From the NCBI GenBank assembly GCA_022844135.1, contig JALHMG010000021.1, positions 26,762 through 90,761 of the forward strand: a stretch of DNA of 64,000 bases, in the 5' to 3' direction. This stretch comes from Lysobacterales bacterium. GTDB lineage: Bacteria; Pseudomonadota; Gammaproteobacteria; Xanthomonadales; SZUA-5. The translations under genes were made by a program, and so were the position numbers. The notes under the pieces were generated by a model. The model was given only the letters and a program-made list of their open reading frames with translations. It was not told where the DNA came from and ran no database searches. Shown here in pieces: positions 10,717-20,284 of the stretch (within the stretch, counting starts at the first letter, position 1; every line of letters starts with the position of its first letter).

Positions 10717-11823
10717 ATGCAACTCACCAGCTTCGATATTGCGTTCTTCAGCGCCGCACTGATCAACCTCACCAGCGCGGTCATGCTGGTCGGTATCGCG
10801 CCGGCGACACCGATGCGCAAAGCGCTGTGGGTGTACGCTGCGGGCCTCGGTCTGATGGGCGTCTCGCTGCTGACCGTCGCGCTGCGCACCTGGCTGGGCA
10901 TTTCGGGCCAGGACTGGCTGATCACCAACACCACCAGCGTGCTGTCGGCGGCCTGCCTCATCGTTGCGGTGCATTACATTTTCGAGCGCGCGCCGCCGTT
11001 CAAGGCGATTGCGACGGCGCTGGCGATACTGGTGGTGCTGCTGACGATCTTCGATGGCGATGTCGACAAGCGCCCGCTGCGCAGTCTGATCACGGTCGGC
11101 GCGCTGATGGTATCGATGTTCTGGCGTGCGAGTCTGGCGCTCCGATTTCATCCTCGCGATGAGCGCGCTCCTGCCGTGGCGATGGCTTTGCTGCTGAGCA
11201 CCAACGGCAGCGTGATGCTGGTCGCCATTGTCTGGTCGTTCCTGGGCGATACCAACAACCCGGCAGTTGGCTTTGCCGCGATGACCGGCGCCACCATTTC
11301 GGTGCCCGTGATCGTCACCGTATTGATGATCGTCAACCGCCGCGCGCAGGCCAAACTGCGGATGCTCGCCGACACCGACACGCTCACCGGCGCGCTCAAT
11401 CGGCGGGCCTTCTTCGAGCAGGCGGAACAGCGCCTCGAAGGGGCAGTGCTGGCGATGATCGATTTCGATAACTTCAAGCACATCAACGATCAGCACGGCC
11501 ATCTGGCGGGCGATCAGGTGCTCGCAGCGGGCATCGGCGCGCTGCGCAGTCGCATCGAACCCGGTTCCTTGCTCGGTCGTTATGGCGGGGAGGAGTTCAT
11601 TTTGCTGCTGCCACCGCAGGTCGATCCGGCCAAGCGCATCGAACCACTTCGGCTGGGTATCAACACCGCCGCCTCCACGGCGCTGGGGCGGCCGGTGACG
11701 GCGTCCATCGGCTTTGCCAGGCATCGCGCTGGCGAACATATCGACGCTACTATCGGGCGCGCCGACCGCGCGTTGTACGATGCCAAGGCGCTGGGTCGCA
11801 ATCGCAGCGTCGCCGCGGCGTAA
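10717..11823 (+). CDS. Membrane-bound diguanylate cyclase (GGDEF)
   Basis: Makes cyclic di-GMP from two GTP; 368 aa. The first 205 residues contain about six hydrophobic segments forming a membrane sensor with no named domain. The GGDEF domain covers about 215-365, with DTDTLTGALNRRAFF at its start, IDFDNFKHINDQHGH and the active-site loop GRYGGEEF. The allosteric inhibitory site RxxD, normally five residues before the active loop, is not present (the positions read E and S), so product inhibition through that site is not expected. It is divergent from comEC. Signal sensed unknown. Confidence 0.92.
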   Translation: MQLTSFDIAFFSAALINLTSAVMLVGIAPATPMRKALWVYAAGLGLMGVSLLTVALRTWLGISGQDWLITNTTSVLSAACLIVAVHYIFERAPPFKAIATALAILVVLLTIFDGDVDKRPLRSLITVGALMVSMFWRASLALRFHPRDERAPAVAMALLLSTNGSVMLVAIVWSFLGDTNNPAVGFAAMTGATISVPVIVTVLMIVNRRAQAKLRMLADTDTLTGALNRRAFFEQAEQRLEGAVLAMIDFDNFKHINDQHGHLAGDQVLAAGIGALRSRIEPGSLLGRYGGEEFILLLPPQVDPAKRIEPLRLGINTAASTALGRPVTASIGFARHRAGEHIDATIGRADRALYDAKALGRNRSVAAA

Positions 11824-11883
11824 ACAGAGCAGGATATTGCCTCTGATAGCATCGCGCGCCTCGATGTTTGAGTGCGCCCGATC

Positions 11884-13026
11884 ATGCTCGTCAGCAAGTT
11901 ACCCAAGGTCGGAACGACCATTTTCACTGTGATGTCGCAGCTCGCAGCGCAGCATCGCGCGGTGAATCTGGGCCAGGGATTTCCCGACTTCGAAGGCCCA
12001 TCGGCGCTGCATGAAGCGCTGGCGCGGCATACGCGCGAAGGCAAGAACCAATACGCACCGATGACCGGCATTCCGGCGCTGCGCGAGGCCATCGCGCGCA
12101 AGACCGAGCGCTTGTATGGCCGCGTGGTCGATGCGAACAGCGAAATCACTGTGACCAGTGGCGCCAGCGAGGCGCTGTTTGCGGCCATCCACGCCGTGGC
12201 GCGCGCGGGCGACGAAGTGATCGTGCTCGATCCTTGTTACGACTCGTATGAGCCCGCGATCGAGCTGGCGGGGGCGCGGGCGATACACGTGCCTCTGACG
12301 CCGCCGCATTTCGGCGTCGATTGGCAGCGCCTCAGAGATGCGATCACGCCGCGAACGCGGCTGATCATGATCAACACCCCGCACAATCCCACCGGCGCAA
12401 CCCTGAGCGCCGACGATCTGGATACGCTCGCCGAAATACTGCGCAACACCTCCATCCTGGTGCTCAGCGACGAGGTATACGAGCACATCATTTTCGATGG
12501 CCGCGAGCATCAAAGCGTGCTGCGACACCCCGAGCTTGCGGAGCGCAGCTTCGCGGTGTCGAGCTTCGGCAAGACTTATCACATCACCGGCTGGAAGATC
12601 GGCTATTGCATCGCGCCGCCCGCGTTGTCGGCCGAGTTTCGCAAGGTCCATCAGTACCTGACCTTCTGCACCTTCAATGCCGCGCAGTGGGCGCTCGCCG
12701 AGTATCTCGACGCCGATCCGCAGCATTACCTCGATTTGCCGGCGTTCTATCAGCAAAAGCGCGACTACTTCGCTGCCGCGCTGGCGCCCTCGAAGTTCCA
12801 GTTGCTGCCCGTCGCTGGCGCTTACTTCCAGCTCGCGGATTACTCGGCCCTGAGCTCGGAGAACGACTTCGACTTCTGTCGCCGGCTGATCGCCGAGCAC
12901 GGTGTCGCAGCGATTCCGGTGTCGGCGTTTTACGAAACGCCACCGGCGCAATCGATCATCCGGTTCTGTTTTGCGAAGACGCAAGCCACCCTCGACGCCG
13001 CTGCGGAGCGTTTATGCGCGATTTGA
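11884..13026 (+). CDS. ybdL: Methionine/glutamine-type aminotransferase (YbdL-like)
   Basis: PLP-dependent class I aminotransferase, 380 aa. It transfers an amino group from methionine or glutamine to 2-oxo acids such as 4-methylthio-2-oxobutanoate. The start KLPKVGTTIFTVMSQLA and NLGQGFPDFEGP are characteristic of the YbdL/KAT family; TPHNPTGA and SFGKTYHITGWKIGY carry the PLP lysine, about K230. I prefer the ATG at 11884 over a GTG at 11872 because family members start MxxSKLP. The 3' end overlaps the omega-amidase gene by 13 bp. Together they form the known transaminase plus omega-amidase pair, in which the second enzyme hydrolyses the 2-oxoglutaramate made when glutamine is the donor. Confidence 0.9.
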   Translation: MLVSKLPKVGTTIFTVMSQLAAQHRAVNLGQGFPDFEGPSALHEALARHTREGKNQYAPMTGIPALREAIARKTERLYGRVVDANSEITVTSGASEALFAAIHAVARAGDEVIVLDPCYDSYEPAIELAGARAIHVPLTPPHFGVDWQRLRDAITPRTRLIMINTPHNPTGATLSADDLDTLAEILRNTSILVLSDEVYEHIIFDGREHQSVLRHPELAERSFAVSSFGKTYHITGWKIGYCIAPPALSAEFRKVHQYLTFCTFNAAQWALAEYLDADPQHYLDLPAFYQQKRDYFAAALAPSKFQLLPVAGAYFQLADYSALSSENDFDFCRRLIAEHGVAAIPVSAFYETPPAQSIIRFCFAKTQATLDAAAERLCAI

Positions 13027-13793
13027 CCGTTACCCTGATCCAGGACGCCACGGTGTGGCACGACGCGGGAGCGAATCAGGCGCTCTACGGCGCGAGCGTG
13101 CGCGCAGCCCCGCGCAGCGATCTGATCGTATTGCCGGAGACTTTTCTTTCGGGTTTCTCCAACGCAGCCGATGCGGAAACGATGGATGGCCAGGGCATCG
13201 AATGGCTGCGAGGCTTGAGCGCCGAGGTCGATGCGGTAATCACTGGAAGCCTGGTCGTGCGCGATCAGGAGCGCGTGGTCAATCGCCTTGTCTGGGCACG
13301 GCCCGACGGCACGCTCGCGATCTACGATAAGCGCCACCTGTTCCGCATGGCCAAAGAACATGAGCGCTACGCGGCCGGTGCAGAGCGACTCATCGTCGAT
13401 CTGCACGGGTGGCGCATTTGCCCGCAGGTTTGCTACGACTTAAGGTTTCCGGTGTGGCTGCGCAATCGTATGGGCGATGGACGCATGGATTACGACGCGC
13501 TGCTGTTCGTCGCCAACTGGCCCTCGCCGCGGCACCACCATTGGCGCACGCTGCTGCAAGCGCGCGCCATCGAGAACCTGGCGTACTGCGTTGCGGTCAA
13601 TCGCGTCGGCACCGACGGCAACCAGTTGCAGTACCTCGGCGGCAGCGCCGCCATCGACTTTCTGGGCAACCATATCGCTGAGCTGGGCAGCGATCCGGGT
13701 TCGGTCACAATCAAGTTGTCCGCCGCCCGGCTCGCCGCGCATCGCGAGCGTTTTCCGGCTTGGATGGATGCGGACGAGTTTGAGCTCAAGTAG
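13014..13793 (+). CDS. yafV: Omega-amidase, nitrilase superfamily (YafV/Nit2-like)
   Basis: Hydrolyses 2-oxoglutaramate and 2-oxosuccinamate to the 2-oxo acids and ammonia; 259 aa. The nitrilase triad is visible: E42 in LPETFLSGF, K106 in YDKRHLF and C140 in CPQVCYDLRFPVW. The VCYDLRFPVW signature and the length match the YafV/Nit2 branch. The ATG lies within the end of the aminotransferase gene, so the two are translationally coupled, and the pairing supports glutamine transamination driven by removal of the amide product. Confidence 0.92.
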   Translation: MRDLTVTLIQDATVWHDAGANQALYGASVRAAPRSDLIVLPETFLSGFSNAADAETMDGQGIEWLRGLSAEVDAVITGSLVVRDQERVVNRLVWARPDGTLAIYDKRHLFRMAKEHERYAAGAERLIVDLHGWRICPQVCYDLRFPVWLRNRMGDGRMDYDALLFVANWPSPRHHHWRTLLQARAIENLAYCVAVNRVGTDGNQLQYLGGSAAIDFLGNHIAELGSDPGSVTIKLSAARLAAHRERFPAWMDADEFELK

Positions 13794-13844
13794 TCGGTTC
13801 GAATTTCCTGTCGTACACTGATCGCAAGCATTCAAACGAGGTGT

Positions 13845-14432
13845 ATGGGCTTGGCGCTCGCTAAACCTCTGACGTATTTGGACTATGCAGCCATCCCGCG
13901 CCGCGAGGACGAACCGCGATTCGAGTTGATCGATGGCCGCATCGTCATGATGGCTGGCGCGGGTCGTCGGCATCAGCGGGTGGTGGTCGAATTGACCGGA
14001 CAAATCCGCGAAAAACTGCGCGGACGCCGTTGCGAGTTGTTCATCGCCCCGTTCGATGTACGCCTGCCGCGCCCCGGTCAAGCCGCCAACGATGCCAACG
14101 ACGTGCTTCAACCCGACCTCATGGTGTTCAGCAATCCTGAGAATCACGATGAGCGCGGTGGTCTGTGCGCGCCTGAATTCGTCATTGAGGTGTTGTCGCC
14201 CAGCGGTGGTGCTCACGACATGGTGCGTAAACGTCGGATCTACGAAGCCCACGGTGTTCTGGAGTATTGGATCATCGATCCGATCAACGAGGTCGTCCAC
14301 ATTCATCGACTTGTGGATACTCGTTATGTGCACGAAAGTGCCGAGTGGGAGCCATCGATGACCGTCGCAGCTGTCGATGGTCTATCGCTCGATTTGGCGG
14401 TCCTGCGCGATTTGCTTCGCGACGAGGCTTAG
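13845..14432 (+). CDS. Uma2 family (DUF820) endonuclease-fold protein
   Basis: A 195 aa PD-(D/E)XK-fold protein of the Uma2 family, common in cyanobacteria and scattered elsewhere. Visible landmarks are YLDYAAIPRREDEPRFELIDG, VLQPDLMVFSN with the conserved aspartate, FVIEVLSPSGGAHDMVRKRR with the E-x-L-S-P motif, and YWIIDPINEVVHIHR. The cellular role of the family is unsettled; it has been proposed to be a nuclease, perhaps mobile-element derived. The ATG follows GAGG with close spacing. It is a single gene between the omega-amidase and pyruvate kinase, with no partner gene visible. Confidence 0.9.
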   Translation: MGLALAKPLTYLDYAAIPRREDEPRFELIDGRIVMMAGAGRRHQRVVVELTGQIREKLRGRRCELFIAPFDVRLPRPGQAANDANDVLQPDLMVFSNPENHDERGGLCAPEFVIEVLSPSGGAHDMVRKRRIYEAHGVLEYWIIDPINEVVHIHRLVDTRYVHESAEWEPSMTVAAVDGLSLDLAVLRDLLRDEA

Positions 14433-14512
14433 CTGCGACGCAATCGATTGCGTCGACACAACGCACACGTCCTGCTGCTAGATTCAGTGGCTGCGCATCG
14501 GGGAGAGGCGAC

Positions 14513-15970
14513 GTGTCGCGACGTACCAAAATCATTGCAACCTTGGGGCCGGCTACTGACAAGCCGGGAATGTTGGCGAAATTACTCGATGCCGGCGCCG
14601 ACGTAGTGCGCCTGAACCTTTCGCACGGCACCGCCGAAGATCAGTTGCGGCGCGCGGAGGACGTTCGGCGCGTGGCGCTCTCGCTCGGGCGCGAGGTTGC
14701 CATCCTGGCCGATTTGCAAGGACCGAAAATTCGCATCGAGCGCTTCGCCGATGGTGCGATCGATCTGGTGCCCGGCCATCCCTTCGTGCTCGATTGCGCG
14801 GACCAGCCGCTGCCGGGCACGCAACATCGCGTTGGCGTCAGCTACAAACGCCTGTTTCAAGACGTCAAGGCCGGCGATACGCTCCTGCTCGACGATGGCT
14901 TACTGAGCCTCAAGGTCGAACGCATCGACGGTTTGCAGATCCATACCGAAGTGAACATCGGTGGGCGTTTGTCCGACCGCAAAGGCATCAACCGACTCGG
15001 CGGTGGCTTGAGCGTCGATGCGCTCAGCGACAAGGACCGTCGCGATATCGAGTTGGCGGCACGCATGGGCGCCGATTATCTGGCGGTGTCGTTCCCGCGC
15101 TCGGCGGCGGACATGAACCAGGCGCGCGCGCTGCTGCGTGGCGCCGGCTCTTCGGCGGCGCTGGTGGCAAAGATCGAACGCGCCGAGGCGATCGAAAATC
15201 TCGCAGAAATCATCGAGGCCTCCGACGCGATTCTGGTCGCGCGAGGCGACCTTGGCGTCGAGATCGGCTACGCTGAACTGCCCGGCCTGCAAAAACGCAT
15301 CATTCGCGAATCCGTGCTGCGACATCGGGTCGTGATCACCGCCACGCAAATGTTGCAGTCGATGGTCGAGTCGCCGATTCCGACGCGCGCCGAAGTGCTC
15401 GATGTGGCCAACGCAGTGCTCGATGGATCGGACGCGGTGATGCTGTCGCAAGAGACCGCCTCGGGTAAGCATCCGGACAAGTCGGTGCAAGCGATGCGCA
15501 GCATTTGCGAGGCGGCCGAGCGCCAGTTCGAGGCGATGGACGGAAATCTGTCGGCGCCTACGGATATCCAGCGTATCGATCAGGCGATCGCGATGGCGGC
15601 GATGGCGCTGGCCAATCGCACCGGCGTGCGCGCGATCATCGCGCTGACCGAATCCGGCGCCACGGCGCAGTGGCTGTCGCGCTTCCGCTCGCGCATCCCG
15701 ATTTATGCGATGAGCCGGCACCAGATGGCGCGGCAGAAAATGGCGCTGTATCGCGACGTGTATCCCGTCGCCTTCGATCCACAGGGCGGTGGGGTGACGC
15801 ATTCCACGCGACTGGCGGTGGAGCTGTTGCACGCGCAAGGGCGGCTCGTCGGTGGAGATCGGGTCGTGGTGACCACCGGCGATCACACCGGACTGTTAGG
15901 CGGCACTAACACGCTGAAGCTCCTGCGCGTCGGGACCAACGGCACCCCAGAGGGCATGGCGGATTTGTAA
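14513..15970 (+). CDS. pyk: Pyruvate kinase
   Basis: Converts phosphoenolpyruvate and ADP to pyruvate and ATP, the last step of glycolysis; 485 aa, normal length. RTKIIATLGPATDKPGML is the N-terminal signature, VVRLNLSHGT follows, LVAKIERAEAIENL carries the catalytic lysine region, and ARGDLGVEIG the metal site; TATQMLQSMVESPIPTRAE is also typical. The C-terminal regulatory domain is complete. Translation probably starts at the GTG at 14513, after GGGGAGAGG at 14500-14508; the frame is open far upstream through the end of the Uma2 gene but lacks the family N-terminus there. Confidence 0.96.
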   Translation: MSRRTKIIATLGPATDKPGMLAKLLDAGADVVRLNLSHGTAEDQLRRAEDVRRVALSLGREVAILADLQGPKIRIERFADGAIDLVPGHPFVLDCADQPLPGTQHRVGVSYKRLFQDVKAGDTLLLDDGLLSLKVERIDGLQIHTEVNIGGRLSDRKGINRLGGGLSVDALSDKDRRDIELAARMGADYLAVSFPRSAADMNQARALLRGAGSSAALVAKIERAEAIENLAEIIEASDAILVARGDLGVEIGYAELPGLQKRIIRESVLRHRVVITATQMLQSMVESPIPTRAEVLDVANAVLDGSDAVMLSQETASGKHPDKSVQAMRSICEAAERQFEAMDGNLSAPTDIQRIDQAIAMAAMALANRTGVRAIIALTESGATAQWLSRFRSRIPIYAMSRHQMARQKMALYRDVYPVAFDPQGGGVTHSTRLAVELLHAQGRLVGGDRVVVTTGDHTGLLGGTNTLKLLRVGTNGTPEGMADL

Positions 15971-16069
15971 TGGCCGGCATCCGGCCGCGCCCACGCAATT
16001 TTTTGACAACGGACCGCTGAGACTTAGCATTCCGGCCCCTTATTCGCCGTCATCCTGCCCTGCCAACCG

Positions 16070-18418
16070 ATGAAAGCCTCTCCACAAGTCATCGCTGCAT
16101 TCGCCGACAAAGCCAAAGGCGTGCTGGTTGAAACGCATCGGCTGAACAACGGCGAATGGGACACCGCGCGGGCCGAGAAGCACCAGGACGAGCTCAGCAG
16201 TCTTGCCGATTTTGCCAGCAACCTCGAGCTGCACAATGTGCATGCGGCAGTGCTCGATCTGTATGCCTACGTCAGTGTGTTTACGGAAGGAACGGCGCGG
16301 CCGAATTCCGCGCAGCGAGCCGAAATCGAGCGGCTGATGCAGGACGCGCAGGGCTCGATACTCGACCTGACGCCACGCAGCGATACCCTGTCTGGCGCGG
16401 TGGTGTATCTATTGGCGCCCACCTTGCAGGCGCCTCCGAGTTTGGCGGCAAGTCTGAAGCAGGAAGGCCTGAAACTGGCGGTCTTTCAGGACGGCGACGC
16501 TTTCGCCGAAGCCATTCGCCAACATCTGCCGCAGATCATTCTTGCCGAATCCTCGGTCGTCGGCGCAGCGTCCGAGCTGCTCGACCAGCTGGCGCCGAGC
16601 GTTCCAGAAGCGACGCGATTGTCGCTCGTCGGCATCGATAACGGCGAAGCTGGCGCCCGATTGCAGGCGCTCGTCGGCGGCGCCGATTTGTTTCTCGCGA
16701 GGCTGGACGACCCGACGCTGGGTGCGCAGATCAAGGAGCTGTTGGCAACGCACACCAACGAACCATTTCGCGTTCTGGTGATCGACGACGATCGCCAGGT
16801 CGGCACGTATTGCGAGGCGATCCTGCAGCGCGCCGGGATGCGCGTCGAGGCGCTGACCGACGGCGCGCAGGCGATTGCCGCCGTGCGTCGTTTCAAGCCC
16901 GATTTGATCCTGATGGATTTGTACATGCCGCAGATAGACGGCATGACGCTGACCCAGCAACTGCGACAAACCAACGATGCCGTGGTGTTGCCGATCGTGT
17001 TCCTGTCGGGCGAACAAAGCGAAGAGGCGCGCTTTCAAGCGATCCAGGCCGGCGGCGATGACTTCCTGACCAAGCCCATTCGCCCGCGGCATCTGGTGGC
17101 GGCCGTGCGGTCGCGCATCAAGCGTGTGCGCGCTTTGGGCAAGCAGGTGACCAAGCGTCCCAGCGATGGCCATGGCTACTTGCGGCGCGGCGCGTTCCTG
17201 GATTGGCTGCGCGACGTCAAGTCCAGGCCGCCCACCGGCGCCTGCGCGTTGATGATCGCAACCGTCGATCAATCGACAGAGTTGCAGGAGCGCCTGGCCT
17301 GGACAGTCGGCCACGAGCTGGAACAGGCGGTCGGTCAGCGTCTGGCGCAGTCGCTATTCGGCGACGATCGCTACTGCCTGATCGACGAGTTCGGCTTCGC
17401 CATCCTTGTGCAACGGTCCAATCGCGAGGCCATCGCCGAGATGGCGAACGCGGTGCGCTTACAAGCGGTCGATCACGCCTTCAAGGTCGAGGGTCAGGAT
17501 ATGCGCCTGACCGTGAGCGTTGGTGTCGCGCTGATGCCCAATGCCGAGCGCAGCGTCGATGACTGGATTAACTCGGCGTTCAACGCCGCGCGAACCGCCA
17601 AGCGCCTCGGCGGAAATCGCGTCGAGGGCTTGCTCGGCGACACGGTCGCGGGATTGTCGCCCGAACGCGTTCTGCGCATCCGCGAACTGTTGAACGATGC
17701 GGTGTCCGCCAGCGGCTTGACCATCGATTTCCAGCCGCTGATCCCATTACGTGCGGCCGAGACCGGCCGTTACACGATGGCGGTGCGCATGCGCGATCCC
17801 AAAGAACCGCTGGCCGGTATTCCGCGCAGCGAGTTTTGCGCTGTGGCTCGCCAATTGAAGCTGCAGGCCGAGATCGACCGCCTCGTGGTCACGCGCGCTC
17901 TGAACGGACTGGATGACCAGCGTACCCGCAACCGGGTCAATGAAATCGTCGTGCCGGTCGATTTGCTGTCCATCGACCGGCAACAGCTGACCTGGTTCCA
18001 GGGCGTGCTCGGACGCCGTCCGGCGACCGAACAACGCATCACGATGGAGTTCGATGCTGCGCCCTTGCTCGAACTGGCGCACGCGCCCCGGGTCCTGGAG
18101 CGCCTCAGTGCCGACGGCGCACGCATCGGGACTGTGGATCGCAGCGGCAGTTTGGCGCTGATCGCGGACTTGGCGAAGCTGCCGATCCATACCTTACGCT
18201 TGTCGGCTGCAACCATGCAGTCGCTGGAGCCGAGCGTCGTTGGTCCGATGCTGGAGCCTTGGTTCCGCGCCCGCCGCGAATTGGTCGTCGACGAAATCAG
18301 CGATCTCAATCAAATCTCGCGCTTCTGGAATTTAGGCGTGGACTACTTGCAGGGAGATTCGCTGGCTACAGCCAGTCCGCGCCTCGATTTCGACTTCTCG
18401 GAAATCAGCCTTGGCTAA
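16070..18418 (+). CDS. Response regulator with degenerate GGDEF and EAL domains (FimX-like layout)
   Basis: A 782 aa cytosolic signalling protein. Residues 1-225 are an unassigned alpha-helical region (AEKHQDELSSLADFASNL). A REC domain spans about 232-350 (FRVLVIDDDRQ, phospho-acceptor D283 in LILMDLYMPQIDG, K in FLTKPIRP). The GGDEF-like domain (about 365-515) has CLIDEFGFAILV in place of the active loop, and the EAL-like domain (about 535-775) begins FQPLIPL without the E-A-L catalytic triad. It is therefore predicted to bind rather than make or cleave cyclic di-GMP, as FimX does. Its stop overlaps the TTG start of rdgB, so it heads a three-gene unit with rdgB and hemW. Confidence 0.83.
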   Translation: MKASPQVIAAFADKAKGVLVETHRLNNGEWDTARAEKHQDELSSLADFASNLELHNVHAAVLDLYAYVSVFTEGTARPNSAQRAEIERLMQDAQGSILDLTPRSDTLSGAVVYLLAPTLQAPPSLAASLKQEGLKLAVFQDGDAFAEAIRQHLPQIILAESSVVGAASELLDQLAPSVPEATRLSLVGIDNGEAGARLQALVGGADLFLARLDDPTLGAQIKELLATHTNEPFRVLVIDDDRQVGTYCEAILQRAGMRVEALTDGAQAIAAVRRFKPDLILMDLYMPQIDGMTLTQQLRQTNDAVVLPIVFLSGEQSEEARFQAIQAGGDDFLTKPIRPRHLVAAVRSRIKRVRALGKQVTKRPSDGHGYLRRGAFLDWLRDVKSRPPTGACALMIATVDQSTELQERLAWTVGHELEQAVGQRLAQSLFGDDRYCLIDEFGFAILVQRSNREAIAEMANAVRLQAVDHAFKVEGQDMRLTVSVGVALMPNAERSVDDWINSAFNAARTAKRLGGNRVEGLLGDTVAGLSPERVLRIRELLNDAVSASGLTIDFQPLIPLRAAETGRYTMAVRMRDPKEPLAGIPRSEFCAVARQLKLQAEIDRLVVTRALNGLDDQRTRNRVNEIVVPVDLLSIDRQQLTWFQGVLGRRPATEQRITMEFDAAPLLELAHAPRVLERLSADGARIGTVDRSGSLALIADLAKLPIHTLRLSAATMQSLEPSVVGPMLEPWFRARRELVVDEISDLNQISRFWNLGVDYLQGDSLATASPRLDFDFSEISLG

Positions 18419-19022
18419 AGCTGAGTTACACGAAAGGCCCACCCCGGGTCCGTGGGTGCTGGCATCCCACAACCGCGGCAAACTGGCGGAGTTCCGAAGC
18501 CTGCTGGGCGATGTCGAACTCAAGTTGGCGAGCGAGTTCGGTCTTTCGCCGCCGGCCGAGCCTGAAAACACTTTCGTCGAGAACGCGCTGATCAAGGCGC
18601 GCTTCGTCGCACGGGCAACCGGGCTGCCAGCGCTCGCCGACGACAGCGGGCTGATGGTCGACGCGCTCGGCGGCGCGCCGGGCGTTCACAGCGCGGTGTA
18701 CGCTGGAGAGCATCAGCCGGACGCCGCGCATATCGAAAAGCTGCTGCGCGCGACCGTGCACGTTGCTGAAGGCGCACGCGGCTGCCAATTCGTTTGTGTG
18801 CTCGTTCTGGTCCAGCGGCATGACGATCCTCTGCCGTCGATTGCGCAAGGCATTTGGCGCGGCGAGTTGCTGCGCGAGTGCCGCGGCACCGGTGGATTCG
18901 GTTACGACCCGATTTTCTTCGACCCGCAAACGGGGATGTGCGCGGCGGAAATGGACCACGACGTCAAAGCGCGACTGAGCCATCGCGGCCGCGCCTTGGC
19001 GGCACTGCGCACAATGCTGTGA
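18411..19022 (+). CDS. rdgB: RdgB/HAM1 family dITP/XTP pyrophosphatase
   Basis: Removes non-canonical purine nucleotides (dITP, ITP, XTP) from the nucleotide pool; 203 aa. The N-terminal substrate loop ASHNRGKLAEF, the motif PPAEPENTFVENALIKAR, LPALADDSGLMVDALGGAPG and FGYDPIFF are all present. The start is a TTG at 18411 that overlaps the stop of the upstream signalling gene by 8 bp; no ATG lies before the conserved ASHNRGK block. The stop overlaps the GTG of hemW. The rdgB-hemW neighbourhood is common in gammaproteobacteria. Confidence 0.93.
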   Translation: MAKAELHERPTPGPWVLASHNRGKLAEFRSLLGDVELKLASEFGLSPPAEPENTFVENALIKARFVARATGLPALADDSGLMVDALGGAPGVHSAVYAGEHQPDAAHIEKLLRATVHVAEGARGCQFVCVLVLVQRHDDPLPSIAQGIWRGELLRECRGTGGFGYDPIFFDPQTGMCAAEMDHDVKARLSHRGRALAALRTML

Positions 19023-20152
19023 AACTGTCCCCGCCGCCGCTGTCGCTCTACATCCACATTCCGTGGTGCGTGCGCAAATGTCCCTACTGCGACTTCAATT
19101 CGCATCAGCGGCCGATGCAAATCCCGGAGCAACGCTACGTGGATGCGCTGCTCGCCGATCTTGATACCGAGGCGCCGCTGGCAGATGGGCGCGAGCTGAT
19201 CTCGATTTTTTTTGGCGGCGGTACGCCCAGCTTGTTCAGCGGCAGCGCGATGCGCGCCATTCTGAACGGTGTCCGCGATCGTTTGCGATTGGCGCACAAC
19301 GCCGAAGTGACGCTGGAAACCAATCCCGGCACCGCCGAGTTCGATCATTTCGAGGCGTATCGGGAAGCTGGCATCAATCGCCTGTCTTTCGGCGTGCAAA
19401 GCTTCGACGACGCAGCGCTCAAGCGCCTGGGCCGAATCCACGGCGGCGACGAAGCGCGATCGGCTTTTGCGCTCGCTCGTGCGGCGGGCTTCGACAACAT
19501 CAATATCGATTTGATGTACGCGTTGCCATCGCAAACCTTGCCGCAGTCGCTGGCGGATATCGCCTGCGTATCGGAACTTGGGCCGGAGCATTTGTCGCAC
19601 TATCAACTGACGCTCGAACCTGGCACGGTGTTCGCGCGTTTCCCGCCCGACGCTTTGCCCGACGACGATGCGCTCGCGGATATGCAGGAGGCCACGCAGG
19701 CAGCCATTGCCCAGGCCGGTTGGGTGCAGTACGAGGTCTCCGCCTATGCGCGTCCGGGCAGACAATCGCGGCACAATCTCAACTACTGGACTTTCGGCGA
19801 CTACCTCGCCATCGGCGCGGGCGCACACTCCAAGACCACCACCACCCACGTCCGGCGGCGCACGCGCATCCGCAACCCGAACGACTATTTGCCGGCGATC
19901 CATCGCATCGCTGAGGACAAGATTGTCCCGACGAGCGAGCTGCCGTTCGAATTCATGTTGAACGCGCTGCGCCTGCGCGATGGTTTCAGCGTTCACGACT
20001 TCGAGCACCGTACGGGCTGCGAACTGGCGAGTGCCGGGTTCGAGCAAGCCCGGCGTCGGGGACTCATTGAATGCGACGGCGACATGATCCGCGCCACGGC
20101 GCTGGGCTATCGCTATCTCAACGACACCGTGGCGTGTTTTTTGGCGTCCTGA
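19019..20152 (+). CDS. hemW: HemW, radical SAM heme chaperone
   Basis: Radical SAM protein related to coproporphyrinogen III dehydrogenase (HemN) but acting in heme delivery; 377 aa. LYIHIPWCVRKCPYCDF holds the cluster cysteines C17, C21 and C24. FFGGGTPSLF, TLETNPGT, RLSFGVQSFDDAALKRLGR and the C-terminal HemN_C-type domain follow. The start is the GTG at 19019 overlapping the rdgB stop (GTGA). Frequently annotated as oxygen-independent coproporphyrinogen oxidase-like; the length and single CxxxCxxC fit HemW. Confidence 0.93.
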   Translation: MKLSPPPLSLYIHIPWCVRKCPYCDFNSHQRPMQIPEQRYVDALLADLDTEAPLADGRELISIFFGGGTPSLFSGSAMRAILNGVRDRLRLAHNAEVTLETNPGTAEFDHFEAYREAGINRLSFGVQSFDDAALKRLGRIHGGDEARSAFALARAAGFDNINIDLMYALPSQTLPQSLADIACVSELGPEHLSHYQLTLEPGTVFARFPPDALPDDDALADMQEATQAAIAQAGWVQYEVSAYARPGRQSRHNLNYWTFGDYLAIGAGAHSKTTTTHVRRRTRIRNPNDYLPAIHRIAEDKIVPTSELPFEFMLNALRLRDGFSVHDFEHRTGCELASAGFEQARRRGLIECDGDMIRATALGYRYLNDTVACFLAS

Positions 20153-20284
20153 CGGCGATCGCCAACGCGGCAGGGCGCCCTGCGAACAGGCCGGGCGGCG
20201 CGCCATGGCGCTATGTTCTTGCCGTTCCTGGCTGCAAATGGAACGCCACCCGGCCCTCGACCATCGCCAATTCAGAAGCGTGCT

